64,000 nucleotides of DNA from Ectocarpus siliculosus (Eukaryota; Sar; Phaeophyceae; Ectocarpales; Ectocarpaceae). The stretch is taken from NCBI GenBank assembly GCA_000310025.1, contig FN649758.1, positions 88,572 through 152,571 on the forward strand, in the 5' to 3' direction. Under the pieces are notes generated by a model. That model saw nothing but the letters and a program-made list of their open reading frames with translations, did not search any database and was not told where the DNA came from. The position numbers were made by a program, and so were the translations under genes. Below are positions 24,955 through 35,071 of the stretch, piece by piece; the first letter of the stretch is position 1; every line of letters starts with the position of its first letter.

Positions 24955-25735
24955 GAGGTCATGCACATACCCTCTTCTGGTATCTAAAATTCAGGGCGTT
25001 CTGCGTCGTGTTGGCGGCACACGAGCCGAAAACGTCAACCCTGCCACACTGCTCTGCTGACGTTCCTGCCTTTTTGGGCCGAAAAGAGCCGTTTTTGCGC
25101 CTGCTGCATGTGTGACCAGTTCAAAACGCATGCCAGAGAGAGGCCTTAAGCCGTTAACATCCACAAACTGCAGCCAATGGCGTGTGTTCATACTCATACC
25201 CTCTGCTCGCGTACCAGAAACAGAGCGTGTTGTCCAGTTTTGATTGCACACGGCCTGCAAACGTGAACCAAAGTGTGTTGCGGTGTTGACTTTTTGGTAT
25301 ATTTTCTTGTTCCGCCGTGTTTGCTCCGTTTGTCACCCGCGACCAGTCAAAAACGCATGCCAGAGAGAGGCCTTTGGCCGACGACATCCACAAACAGCAG
25401 CCAGTGGCGTGTGGCCATACACATACCCTCTGCTCGCGTCCCAGAAACAGAGCGTATTGTCCAGTTTTGATTGCACACGGCCTGCAAACGTGAATCGAGG
25501 TGTGGTTCGGTGTTGCCTTTATTGGACGTTGCTTTTTTTTTCTGCCGCTTGCTCCGACTCGAGTGTGATCAGTGTACAACGCATGCCATCAGAGAGAGGT
25601 CTTTGGCCAACGACATCCACAAACTGCAGCCACTGGCGTGCGATGATACGCATGCCCTCTGCAGGCGACCCATAAACAGGGCGCTCGGTGTCTTGTTGGT
25701 CGCACACGAGCCAAAACCGTGTACTGAAGCACGTT
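24955..25735. repeat. 226-bp tandem repeat, about 3.4 copies
   Basis: The landmark aacgcatgcca falls at 25125, 25352 and 25578, giving a period of 226-227 bp. Each unit also carries cacataccctctgc, an acacg(g)cctgcaaacgtgaa segment and gacatccacaaac(t/a)gcagcca. Copies differ by 10-20 percent with small indels. Minus-strand ORFs run through but shift frame between units, so this is non-coding. Confidence 0.85.
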
Positions 25736-28501
25736 GTGACTCACAAGAACATGAATCAGCCTCTTTTTCCCTTCAGAACAAATTATACCTCGAGGAACCG
25801 TAAGACGGTCGTTTGGATCTTGATATTTTTTTCCGTGCAGTCCACCCCCCCCCCCGACCGAGAGAAAAATAAAATCTCCGAAACAATCACGCCGTAAGAC
25901 TCAGCCTTACTTAGTCCGATTCCCAGAGTCAAACATGTTGTTGTGTGCATGAACTATAACTACACCTGCTAGCGTATGTATTTGAAAAAATTCGCCTGTT
26001 TTCGTGCGTCGGGATATCTTTCGCTGGCAGAACGGAGACTTTTCTCACGCTTCCTTCTCAGAGGCACGCAGGGGTATCGTCGGTACACTACATCGCACGC
26101 CCAAGGACCGCCAGCCACCCGTGGCGTTTGTGCTTGGCGCCCAAAGTTGAAGAAACTGGCTCCATACCACGGCGACGTGTTCCGCCCAAAGAAAGCCTTC
26201 GCAAGAATTTAAAAAATGCTTTGTATCCCAGGAAGAGTTTTGTTTTGATTCCTGCACAACGCACACAAGTCCCACAGAACCATGGGCACGAACACACAAG
26301 ACCGAGTAATCAAACGCAGCGGATTACAGCAGTGGGACCTGCAGCAAAGGCGCCACTAGCCAAAACGCACGCACTCACGCAAACGCAAAAAGCCACGGCG
26401 AGAAAACAAACACCCCGCACATGATGCAAAATTCCAGGCAAATTCTGCAAGGTGTACGCGAAACCGGAATTCACTACCCGGAATTCAAGACGTTGAAATG
26501 TAACGATGCGTTCGCGATGACATTGACCATGTCCTCTTGCGTCGCCCCCGGGAGGCAAGCCACCTAACTCCCGAACGAGAGCCTTGTATAGTCTAGACTA
26601 AGTGTGATATTTCTGGACAATCGAGACAAAAACTATGGATATACGGGGAACAAAAAGAAAAAGGAACGAGTTAGGATTCGAACCCGGTTGACAACAGCGG
26701 CCACGATTCTTCCTCTTTTCGTCGTGATGAATAGGGATACACGTACTGTAACAGTAGGGTTCCTTGTCTCTTCATGCGCAGAGCTCATTGCCGTACGCAA
26801 AAACGAAAAACCGCTGCTGTGGTGTACTGCTGTATAAAGCGTGCTGCAGACACGTGCGCGCTACGAAAGCTGCGCTTGCTGCAGGTCTGCAAGTACGGCC
26901 AATGTGTACTGCGCGTCTATGCTCGATGCTGTCAATCATGAGCCACGTGTTTCGGCGTTGATCATGGCCGTTGCGCGTGATCGAATGTGTGTGTTTCACA
27001 GGCAAAAAAACAATCGACGGTACCCTATTTTGAAATATAACCGCAGACAACGACGACGATGCCCGTCTGTAATATGATAGAATGGTAAATTTTCGGAGTA
27101 CATATCTACCCATGGGACAGATCATGACCTAGCTCACGCATGGCTTGCAGAGCGTCATGGAGCGAAAATATCTCGATCACCTGTGTCCCTTCAGATCACC
27201 ATGGAGAAAATATACTCAGGTCACTAACGTCCTTCAGATCAACGCGGACGTACCATTTACGACACAAGGTAACACTCTGAGAATAACATCTTTGTCTAAT
27301 ATCGCGGGGTCCAGCCGGGTGCTGCATTTTATGGGGGGTACTTGTAGCCGTGCATGCCAAAGTTGTTAGATCGTCGATCTCGCATCCCCAAAAAGCCGGG
27401 ACGGAGCACGCAGGGTTTTCAACGGGCCAGGCTAGGCTGGGGTGATACCACTGACACCTGCCTGCGGCTGCAGAGCGTACTTGCAGTCGCGTGGAAGGTA
27501 GCGGTGGAAGGGAGGGTGACAAACCCGCTGAGCCGCAGGTGTAGTATTGTAGAACCGGCGTTTGCTCGGGATGAAAGAAAGAAGTGATCGGTCCAGCCTG
27601 CCCTTTCTGCGGTCGAAACAGCCGTCGAAGAACCGGAAGTACTGCAGCGGGAATATGTTCTCCCTGCACGTTGATTCTGTGGCAAACATCTAATGTACCG
27701 GGACAGAGGTTTTGGATCTTAATTACGCTGGCGAAGCCCGCCAATACACGTGTGTGGAACCCAGTTCTCTGCGGGCCGCGCGCTTTTAAAAATTGCACCT
27801 CTCTGAATAAATGGAGGAAAGGAGAGACACCAGAGCAGAGGTATCGTCACCGCGGCAGCAAAGAAATAAATTACCGTGCGCAGATATGCTGCCATGCGGG
27901 TTGTTGAACATCTACCAACGAGATGATTGATGGTGATTGGTTTGGGGCGGTTTTTCCAAAGAACCCCTGATCGAGTCAAGAGAGCGAAGAAGAAGTCAAG
28001 AGCGCAAACATTCAACATTTAGATGCAGAGATGCCTAAGCATCATCATCATCATGCACGACACTTGAAGTGGTCTGGCGAGAGGACGGGAGTGCAGGCGA
28101 TACAGAAATAACAGGGATTCCTGGGTGTGGGTACTACTGCTGTGGCTCGACAAAAAATATGCGCGTATGCGTGTGTGTATGCTCTCCTTCCTCCCTGTTT
28201 CTAAGCTCGCTTTCTTCGTGCTGCTGCTGCGTGCTCGTCATCGACACCAAGTGTGCGCTGACGTTGCGAAACTTCGTACACACAGAGACCGGATGGTCGC
28301 TGCTGGTTCTATCCCGCCGGCGTGTGGTTTGCGCCAGTTGCAGCTCCCACGCTCCCGGCTGATGTGTGTTGGTCAGTGAACTGGTTTGTTCGAATGCGGT
28401 GCCCAGAAAAAGCGGCGTAATTGCCGAAATTACTCGAAAATAGACAAGACGCCAAGTAGGCGCCAAGTTAAACGTAGACAGATGATTGGCGGAACGCCAT
28501 G
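25736..28501. other. No recognisable gene
   Basis: A 200-codon minus-strand frame at 27196-27798 is the longest. It is Pro- and Cys-containing with no recognised domain. Everything else is short. A C run lies near 25845. Confidence 0.35.
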
Positions 28502-28577
28502 TTAAGGGGTGGAAGAACAGCGGTTTTGTCGCTGGCTCTTTTCCCATACTTTGTCCTATACAAAGCAAGAAAACAAC

Positions 28578-28582
28578 CTTCC
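28578..28582. repeat. Target site duplication cttcc, left copy
   Basis: The five bases cttcc abut LTR A, and the same five follow the other LTR at 32141-32145 (and 32829-32833 in the duplicated contig end). The uninterrupted TTAA copy 1 has this site only once (its complement, in cctggcgggaaggttg near 23930), which confirms the empty-site sequence. Confidence 0.85.
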
Positions 28583-28819
28583 TGTTAGTATACCCTTGTA
28601 AGTGTGTTGAAGATGATGGTATCACTTGTATTTAGGACAGCAGACACGATCAGGACGCGGCGGGAGAGAGAGAGTGCCACGACACAGCAAGCACTCCCGC
28701 AGGGTCGAGCCCCGTGGATCAATCATGAAACCAACCCAGGGGACTATCAATTCCTATCTGCGTAGCCAACTCTTACAGTCCCGTTGGAATATTCTCATCC
28801 GCTCATGCACACACGAACA
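28583..28819 (-). repeat. LTR A (3' LTR of the element)
   Basis: 237 bp. On the minus strand it starts TGTTCGTGTGTGCATG and ends GGGTATACTAACA, so it has the canonical TG...CA termini with TGTT...AACA inverted ends. Confidence 0.85.
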
Positions 28820-28829
28820 CCCTCCCTGG
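28820..28829 (-). other. Polypurine tract
   Basis: The minus-strand reading ccagggaggg lies immediately upstream of the 3' LTR start. Position and composition match a polypurine tract, and this fixes the element's orientation. Confidence 0.6.
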
Positions 28830-28923
28830 TTCTTTACGCTAGTAACTAACCACTAGTGGGCATGCACACGCCGGATGTGACGAAAACCCAAACGGACAAA
28901 AAAACCAACGCGAAAAAATAACA

Positions 28924-28955
28924 GGGGGAAACCCGGCCTCCGGGTCAAAACCCCC
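28924..28955. other. Short G/C hairpin near the 3' LTR
   Basis: ggggg and ccccc form the outer arms, and acccgg and ccgggt the inner arms, around a 3-base loop. It may be a structural element of the retrotransposon RNA or chance. Confidence 0.3.
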
Positions 28956-29885
28956 ACCAATATTCACCGTTCCACCAGATACTGTCACTGTTGCGCTACC
29001 AGAGCAAGATCAATACATGCATAATACCAGTCGCGCCAGAATCCACGCTCGGAATCTTTATCTACAAACGTGGGCGGCGTGCTATCATATTCTTCCTGCA
29101 TGAAGTACCAAGATCATAACCCTGTTACCAACAACGGCCTATCCCAATTCTTGGTAAGCAATAGCGTAAGACTATCCTGAGGAGTTGGTTCAAACAACTA
29201 CCATGCGGGTGCACTACTATCTGTTCTTCAAACAAACATCAGACAAACATTGAAAACGCCCCCCCTCGCTGACGTAACACAGCGCACCGGGGCAAAAGGC
29301 AATCATCCAACATTTTCTGAGCGACACACAACCGGCATGCATTTTTCGACAATCCTCTGTTCTCGTCGACGTACAACACTGGTGTCCCAATTTTTCCTCA
29401 TACGTTCCTTCAGCGGTTCCAACAGTATCCCATATTCCTGCACATTTCGCGACCTGGAGAACGGCCCGACGTGGCCGCAATCAAGAATTTTCAACCAAAA
29501 TGACTACCAGGAAAATACTGAACATGTGGACGCGAACGCCTCCGAGAAACACGGAACACCCTCCCTGGCTCTCAACCAAAGTGCACTCATGACAACTAAC
29601 AAGGATTACCAACTTCGCTACGAATACCATCAAACACCAAGTACCGTCAAGAAAGAAGTGCCAATCCAGCACTGTGATGCGTGTTGCTCCCCTCCCAGCG
29701 CTCGTCCCGGCCTGTAGCCTCGCCAGAAAAAGGAGTTCCCGTTTTAGCACCACGATGCAAGTACCCTCCCCTCCACGCCCCTTCCGACGTGCCGCGGGGT
29801 TCCCCCTCACGCCCTTTCCGGCGCGCCACGGGGCTGCTTCGGTTTTCTCCCCCCCTCACGCCCCGTCCGACGCGCCATGGGGCCT

Positions 29886-30800
29886 TAGATATATTTTTTA
29901 TTTTTTGGTTGTTGCCCTCCCACGCCCCTCCCGTCGCGGCTGCGAGCACACGGCCCTCCCGCCGTGTTATTTGGTTGTTGCCCTCCCGCGCCCCTCCCGA
30001 CGCGGCTGCGGGCACACGGCCCTCCCGCCGTGTTCTTTGGTTGTTGCCCTCCCGCGCCCCTCCCGTCGCGGCTGCGGGCACACGGCCCTCCCGCCGTGTT
30101 ATTTGGTTGTTGCCCTCCCGCGCCCCTTCCGTCGCGGCTGCGGGCACACGGCCCTCCCGCCGTGTTATTTGGTTGTTGCCCTCCCGCGCCCCTCCCGTCG
30201 CGGCTGCGAGCACACGGCCCTCCCGCCGTGTTATTTGATTGTTGCCCTCCCGCGCCCCTTCCGTCGCGGCTGCGGGCACACGGCCCTCCCGCCGTGTTAT
30301 TTGGTTGTTGCCCTCCCGCGCCCCTCCCGTCGCGGCTGCGGGCACACGGCCCTCCCGCCGTGTTATTTGGTTGTCGCCCTCCCGCGCCCCTCCCGTCGCA
30401 GCTATGAGCACACGGCCCTCCCGCCGTGTTATTTTTGTTGTTGCCCTCCCGCGCCCCTTCCGTCGCAGCTATGAGCACACGGCCCTCCCGCCGTGTTATT
30501 TTTGTTGTTACCCTCCCGCGCCCCTTCCGTCGCAGCTATGAGCACACGGCCCTCCCGCCGTGTTATTTTTGTTGTTACCCTCCCGCGCCCCTCCTGTCGC
30601 GGCTGTGGGCACACGGCCATATCGCCGTGTTCTGCGAACATTGCCCCCCCCCACGCTCCTTGCTGCGCGGCACGGGGCTGTTTTGCTTGTTGCCCTCCCG
30701 CGCCCCTTCCGTCGCGGCTGTGGGCACACGACCGTCTCGCCGTGTTCTCTGAATGTTGCCCCCCCCACGCCCCTTCCGTCGCGGCTATGGGCACACGGCC
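29886..30800. repeat. 66-bp GC-rich minisatellite inside the LTR element
   Basis: The landmark gtgttatttgg recurs at 29964, 30030 and 30096 and onward every 66 bp (67-68 bp where the T run is longer), for about eleven good copies and a few degraded ones to 30800. Because 66 is divisible by three, several frames stay open. On the minus strand the repeat would encode a 22-residue unit containing REGNNQITRREG. On the plus strand it gives a Pro/Arg-rich one. Open frames here are not evidence of a gene, although a translated repeat domain within the element cannot be excluded. Confidence 0.9.
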
Positions 30801-30974
30801 TTGCGGCCGGTTTTCGGTGAGTCCACCCTCCCACGCTGCTGCAATGGTGCCATCTTCACCGTCTCCTGCTGCTGCTGTTGTGTGTGGATGGAGCGCGCGC
30901 AGTGACTCGCGCGGCAATGATGTATTTCCTCCGCCTCTTCTTTCAAGGCCTCACGTGCTGCATCCAGCTCCTCG

Positions 30975-31865
30975 TCATCGCTCGCCGCCATGATCGCCAG
31001 GACTGCCTACAGGGTCTGCACGATACTGACCGATGCCCCCGCTTGTTGCACCGATATTATCTACTGCCTCACCCCACCGTGTCTTTCTTCCCATGGTCCC
31101 ACGATTAGCTTCACCTGGTTGCTTTGATGGCGCATCGACGGCGTCGTGGGGATGCATGCTGCCCCAGCTCTCTAGACGCAAGCACTTTCCCGTGTCAACA
31201 GGCACACCTGGTGTGCCGTCTGCGGCACCCCCTCCAGCGCCGCACAGCTCTTCTCGACGTGATGAGTACGTTGCTCTGACTCTTCGGCAAGTGCCTCGAG
31301 CGGCGGCTGCATTTCTACCAGCGTTGCCTATCTTGTAGAGGTATTCGGTGTTCTGGAATCTACCAAACCCACCGTCAGCAGGGACCTGAAATGCCCACAC
31401 CGGTTCGCCTTCCGCAACCGGCCGACTGCTGATGATCTCTGCTGCAGCCGTGTAGTCTATGCAAGCGCCCACCGAAGCAGGCTGCTCTTGGGATGATGAC
31501 CCCCTGACGTCCCCGCTGCCCGGTCCTATGCCCAGGTCCGCTCCAGCAGGGATCCTTGGCACTACCGGGCTGGTTCCCGGTCTGGTGCTCCTTCCCCCGT
31601 GCTGTGCGGGCGGCGTGATTCCGTCGTTGTGCGGCCCCTCTTCCAGCAGGCCGCGGCCAGACGTAGCACCCGTAACGACAGCGCCCACCGTGGCGCCGCC
31701 GGACTCCCCCTCCTTCTCTAACTTTCCGAGGGTGGCTCGGAGTAGCCCTGCCAGCTGCTGTACCTCGTCCGTCAGGCCTGAAACTTTGCTCTCCAGGTTG
31801 TCAACCCTGCCCTGCGTACTAGTGGTGGCGTCGGCAGCCTCTGCTGCAACATCGGCGTCACTCAT
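30975..31865 (-). CDS. Gag-like ORF of the LTR element, 296 aa
   Basis: The ATG at 31863-31865 lies about 38 nt inside the 5' LTR boundary, where a gag start is expected. Residues ~20-55 form a heptad-like coiled coil (RVDNLESKVSGLTDEVQQL) and are followed by a Gly/Pro-rich linker. The stretch around EPVWAFQVPADGGFGRFQ looks like a folded segment. After about residue 205 the composition turns Gly/Arg-rich, and the alternative frame reads as a better helix, so a frameshift around 31320 is likely. There is no CCHC zinc knuckle. The role as structural protein is inferred from position only. An in-frame extension upstream into the LTR exists and is unlikely to be used. Confidence 0.5.
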   Translation of the reverse strand: MSDADVAAEAADATTSTQGRVDNLESKVSGLTDEVQQLAGLLRATLGKLEKEGESGGATVGAVVTGATSGRGLLEEGPHNDGITPPAQHGGRSTRPGTSPVVPRIPAGADLGIGPGSGDVRGSSSQEQPASVGACIDYTAAAEIISSRPVAEGEPVWAFQVPADGGFGRFQNTEYLYKIGNAGRNAAAARGTCRRVRATYSSRREELCGAGGGAADGTPGVPVDTGKCLRLESWGSMHPHDAVDAPSKQPGEANRGTMGRKTRWGEAVDNIGATSGGIGQYRADPVGSPGDHGGER

Positions 31866-31889
31866 CTCCAGCACGGGTTCCCTCGAGGG

Positions 31890-31907
31890 ATACACTCTAG
31901 AGTGTAT
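31890..31907. other. 18-bp perfect palindrome across the LTR edge
   Basis: atacactctagagtgtat is a perfect palindrome that straddles the inner end of LTR B at 31903. It recurs at 32578-32595 only because of the assembly duplication. It is absent at LTR A, whose edge sequence differs. Confidence 0.7.
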
Positions 31908-32140
31908 AGTATACCCTTGTAAGTGTGTTGAAGATGATGGTATCACTTGTATTTAGGACAGCAGACACGATCAGGACGCGGCGGGAGAGAGAGAGTGCCA
32001 CGACACAGCAAGCACTCCCGCAGGGTCGAGCCCCGTGGATCAATCATGAAACCAACCCAGGGGACTATCAATTCCTATCTGCGTAGCCAACTCCTACAGT
32101 CCCGTTGGAATATTCTCATCCGCTCATGCACACACGAACA
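31903..32140 (-). repeat. LTR B (5' LTR of the element)
   Basis: 238 bp. It is almost identical to LTR A, with the inner end reading GGGTATACTATACA on the minus strand. It is followed on the plus strand by cttcccg, the target duplication and TTAA-element flank, and then the N gap. Confidence 0.85.
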
Positions 32141-32147
32141 CTTCCCG

Positions 32148-32247
32148 NNNNNNNNNNNNNNNNNNNNNNNNNNNNNNNNNNNNNNNNNNNNNNNNNNNNN
32201 NNNNNNNNNNNNNNNNNNNNNNNNNNNNNNNNNNNNNNNNNNNNNNN
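32148..32247. other. Assembly gap of 100 N
   Basis: Exactly 100 undetermined bases, the usual placeholder for a gap of unknown size. Identical sequence on both sides shows that the flanking contigs overlap. Confidence 0.95.
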
Positions 32248-32835
32248 CACTACCGGGCTGGTTCCCGGTCTGGTGCTCCTTCCCCCGTGCTGTGCGGGCG
32301 GCGTGATTCCGTCGTTGTGCGGCCCCTCTTCCAGCAGGCCGCGGCCAGACGTAGCACCCGTAACGACAGCGCCCACCGTGGCGCCGCCGGACTCCCCCTC
32401 CTTCTCTAACTTTCCGAGGGTGGCTCGGAGTAGCCCTGCCAGCTGCTGTACCTCGTCCGTCAGGCCTGAAACTTTGCTCTCCAGGTTGTCAACCCTGCCC
32501 TGCGTACTAGTGGTGGCGTCGGCAGCCTCTGCTGCAACATCGGCGTCACTCATCTCCAGCACGGGTTCCCTCGAGGGATACACTCTAGAGTGTATAGTAT
32601 ACCCTTGTAAGTGTGTTGAAGATGATGGTATCACTTGTATTTAGGACAGCAGACACGATCAGGACGCGGCGGGAGAGAGAGAGTGCCACGACACAGCAAG
32701 CACTCCCGCAGGGTCGAGCCCCGTGGATCAATCATGAAACCAACCCAGGGGACTATCAATTCCTATCTGCGTAGCCAACTCCTACAGTCCCGTTGGAATA
32801 TTCTCATCCGCTCATGCACACACGAACACTTCCCG
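32248..32835. repeat. Duplicated contig end (copy of 31560-32147)
   Basis: From cactaccgggc onward, 588 bases match 31560-32147 at a constant offset of 688, with no difference seen. They include the start of the gag-like ORF, the 18-bp palindrome and a full LTR (32591-32828). After the LTR the sequence runs on into the right half of the TTAA element. The simplest reading is an uncollapsed overlap between two contigs, not a real third LTR. Confidence 0.85.
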
Positions 32836-33805
32836 CCAGGGCTAGGTCAGGCATTCTATTGTCATCAGTAGAGGACACCATGAAGAGGCGTCGTGCGTGC
32901 TGGCACGTTCAGGTTTGCTACTGGAGCGGAAATATAAAAATCGAAGGTCGCAGCAGCCTCGGAAAACAGTCCGAAATTTGCGCCGGAACCAAGCGGCATC
33001 CAACATTTGTCACAGCCACGCTCACCGCCACGGACAGTAAACCCCTACACGGAGGGATGTCACCAGTAGCTAGTGACATCAGATACCGCTGTAAACCCGT
33101 AGTTCAGGAGAATGGGGTCGGTGGCGGCGAGCATGGCTGTGACAAATGTTGGATGCCGCTTGGTTCCGGCGCAGATTTCGGACTGTTTTCAAAGGCTGCT
33201 GCGAGCTTCGATATTTCAGCTCCAGTAGCAAACTTGAACGTGCCAGCACGCACGACGCCTGTTCATGATGTCCTCTACTGCTGACAACAGAATGCCTAGC
33301 CTATCCCTCAAAACTGACCTTATTTGAGCGCCTTCCGTTTAGGCTCTTTTGACTTGAATTTAGAATGGTTTGATTTTTTATCTTGATTTCAAAGGAGGCC
33401 TGCGGAGGTAGACGCGTGAAATGTATGTTTTGAGTAGCCTCCACTGCCGTCCTCTGCGAGAATCAACGATTGCTGTTTTTCGCGATGCCTCCCGACTGGT
33501 CTTGTGTGTCTGTTGTACAATTTCTGGACCTCTTGCGTTTGCTTTCAAAATTCGTCAACATCAACATTGCTCTTCTTCCCCCCCTTAAGGCTATTTTGTT
33601 ATCAGGCCGCCACGAATCGTTTTTTTTATCACCGATTGGTAACTTTTTTCACCGAACCGATTCCGGGATTTCCATTGGTTCTTATTGGCAGAGGCTTGCC
33701 ATTTTTTAAAAAATCCCGGAAAGTGTTGATGCCGACGTACACACACCGGTCACGACAAGGCGAGAGGCCCGAGGCATACCACAGCAGACGCGATAAACCC
33801 ACACC

Positions 33806-34991
33806 ATGAACAACAACGCCGTAGCAGCGGAAGGCCGGTCATCTAGAGCGAAATCGGTGCCTCTGAGACTGCAGCATGCAGGTGAAAGTGGTGCTGCTGC
33901 TGGGCATGGGGTCGCCCAGACCGCGCCTGCTGGCGCCGCACGGCGGGCACCGAGCGGCATGGCCCGCCAGGCCATTCACAGCAGGGTTATCCCCCATACC
34001 GGTGCATAACAGGGGGTGCCACCTGGCGCGGGGATGATGCCGGGCTTCTCGGACGACGCTGCTCGGCGAGCTCATCAGGCGGCCGTAGCAAAGGTTCTCA
34101 ACGACAAGCGATTTGGCGACGCCCCACAAAAAAATTGGAGCGAGTCGGAGAGCGGCGACGACGACGAGGGGGGGGCAGCCCGACGTCAAGTGGCAGCAGC
34201 AACGCGTCGGTTGAGGACAGTTCAGCTCAGTCGGACATTGGCTCGCAGTCCGGAGATTGTACTTGGAGTTTGTCAACAGTGTTGTATTGCAAAACGTACT
34301 CCCGGGATGACGTCGACATTGAGGCCTGATTGAAAAGGTTAGTCTGCACCATGGACTCTTAACGTGTGTTTTGAAGCAAGACCAAACACCATACCTGTTG
34401 GCTCCAAACAGACCATTTCCCGCCTGCGCTTTGCGCATTTTTTTTTTTTTAGGGGACAAGGACACGTACATTATCGGTTGCACCGTCGAGAAATACCCCG
34501 AACTTCACCAAGTGTGCAACAATCTCCTCCCGGAGGGCGCACAGCGAGAGGAAGACGGGACCGGAGAGGTCAATATCTGCACCGGCGGTGCCGAGCGCCG
34601 GGCGGCCACCAAGCAGGAGGGCGCGAGGCTCGAGGAGCAGAACAGGCGGGGGACGAAGCAGAAAAAGAGGGGGGGGGGGCAAAGCGTGGCAGAGGCTACG
34701 TCCGTTGCCATGAAAACCGCACTCTTAGATATTGAGCCGCTCCTGCCACGTGGCGGGTCGGAGAAATCCGAGTGGCGCCTGAAACTGGGGGAAGAGGAAA
34801 GCAAGTCTGCTGCCTTCGATACCAAGGCTGCTGCATACGCTCTCCAGAAAACAATGTGCGCCGACCACCAAAAATGTTCGGAGCAAATAGTGAAAGAGGA
34901 GGAAAAAAAGCGGCCGGGTTACCAGACGAGAGTAAAATTCATGAAACAAATGGTAGCAAAACTCGAGAAGGACATGTTTGGCGGCCAATAA
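33806..34991 (+). CDS. Hypothetical multi-exon ORF beside the transposase
   Basis: Three coding blocks occur in order. 33806-34009 starts MNNNAVAAEG and is Ala/Arg-rich. About 34016-34250 contains NDKRFGDAPQKNW followed by an acidic Glu/Ser/Asp run. The third runs from 34453 to a stop at 34989-34991. The last block opens at a textbook acceptor (a 13-T tract then AG at 34451-34452). It encodes a charged, helical C-terminus with GTKQKKRGGGQ, a Lys/Glu-rich stretch and LEKDMFGGQ at the end. Harbinger-class elements often carry a second Myb-like gene, and this could be its counterpart, but no Myb/SANT Trp pattern is visible. Internal donor positions are unclear. Partial copies of its last and first blocks occur at 41226-41606 and 41624-41757. 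Confidence 0.4.
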
Positions 34992-35071
34992 CACGTTCTT
35001 CCACTGCGGCACTTTCTTTCGTGCAATCGTCGCAGTGGAAGAAAAGGGCTGTGTGCTCCTGTTACGCATGA

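Larger units (their letters stand above)
28583..32140 (-). mobile_element. Non-autonomous LTR retrotransposon, about 3.56 kb
   Basis: Two near-identical LTRs (28583-28819 and 31903-32140) with TG...CA ends flank a 3.08-kb interior and are bounded by the 5-bp duplication cttcc. On the minus strand a purine tract ccagggaggg directly precedes the 3' LTR, as expected for plus-strand priming. The interior has one gag-like frame near the 5' LTR, a 66-bp minisatellite, and no visible protease, integrase, reverse transcriptase or RNase H. The element therefore needs proteins from elsewhere. No standard initiator-Met primer binding site (tggtatcagagc) follows the 5' LTR. The LTRs differ by about one internal substitution (ctcttacag versus ctcctacag) and a small change at the edge, so insertion was recent. 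Confidence 0.85.
28502..33588 (+). mobile_element. TTAA transposon, copy 2, interrupted by an LTR element
   Basis: The left part is 28502-28582 (TTAA at 28502-28505, then GGGGTGGAAGAACAGC). The right part is 32834-33588 (ending CTTCTTCCCCCCC then TTAA at 33585-33588). Removing the LTR element and one copy of cttcc leaves 836 bp, against 833 bp for copy 1. Internal sequence aligns with the reverse complement of 23179-24011 throughout, including both subterminal inverted arms. Outer flanks differ from copy 1 (acgccatg before, ggctat after), so the two are separate insertions rather than a segmental duplication. Confidence 0.8.

Noticed and set aside
26650-26740. Possible minus-strand tRNA (gggttcgaatcct resembles a T loop)
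   Set aside because: The flanking bases do not form a 5-bp T stem, and no acceptor, D or anticodon stem can be drawn.
29674-30752. Long Pro/Arg-rich plus-strand and Gly/Arg-rich minus-strand ORFs (up to 266 codons)
   Set aside because: They come from a 66-bp repeat whose length keeps frames open on both strands. There is no independent coding evidence.
32591-32828. A third LTR suggesting a tandem or solo-LTR arrangement
   Set aside because: It belongs to a 588-bp exact duplicate of the sequence before the N gap and is best explained as contig overlap.
32793-33284. 163-aa plus-strand ORF
   Set aside because: It lies within the LTR and the inverted arms of the TTAA element and is disrupted in the other copy.
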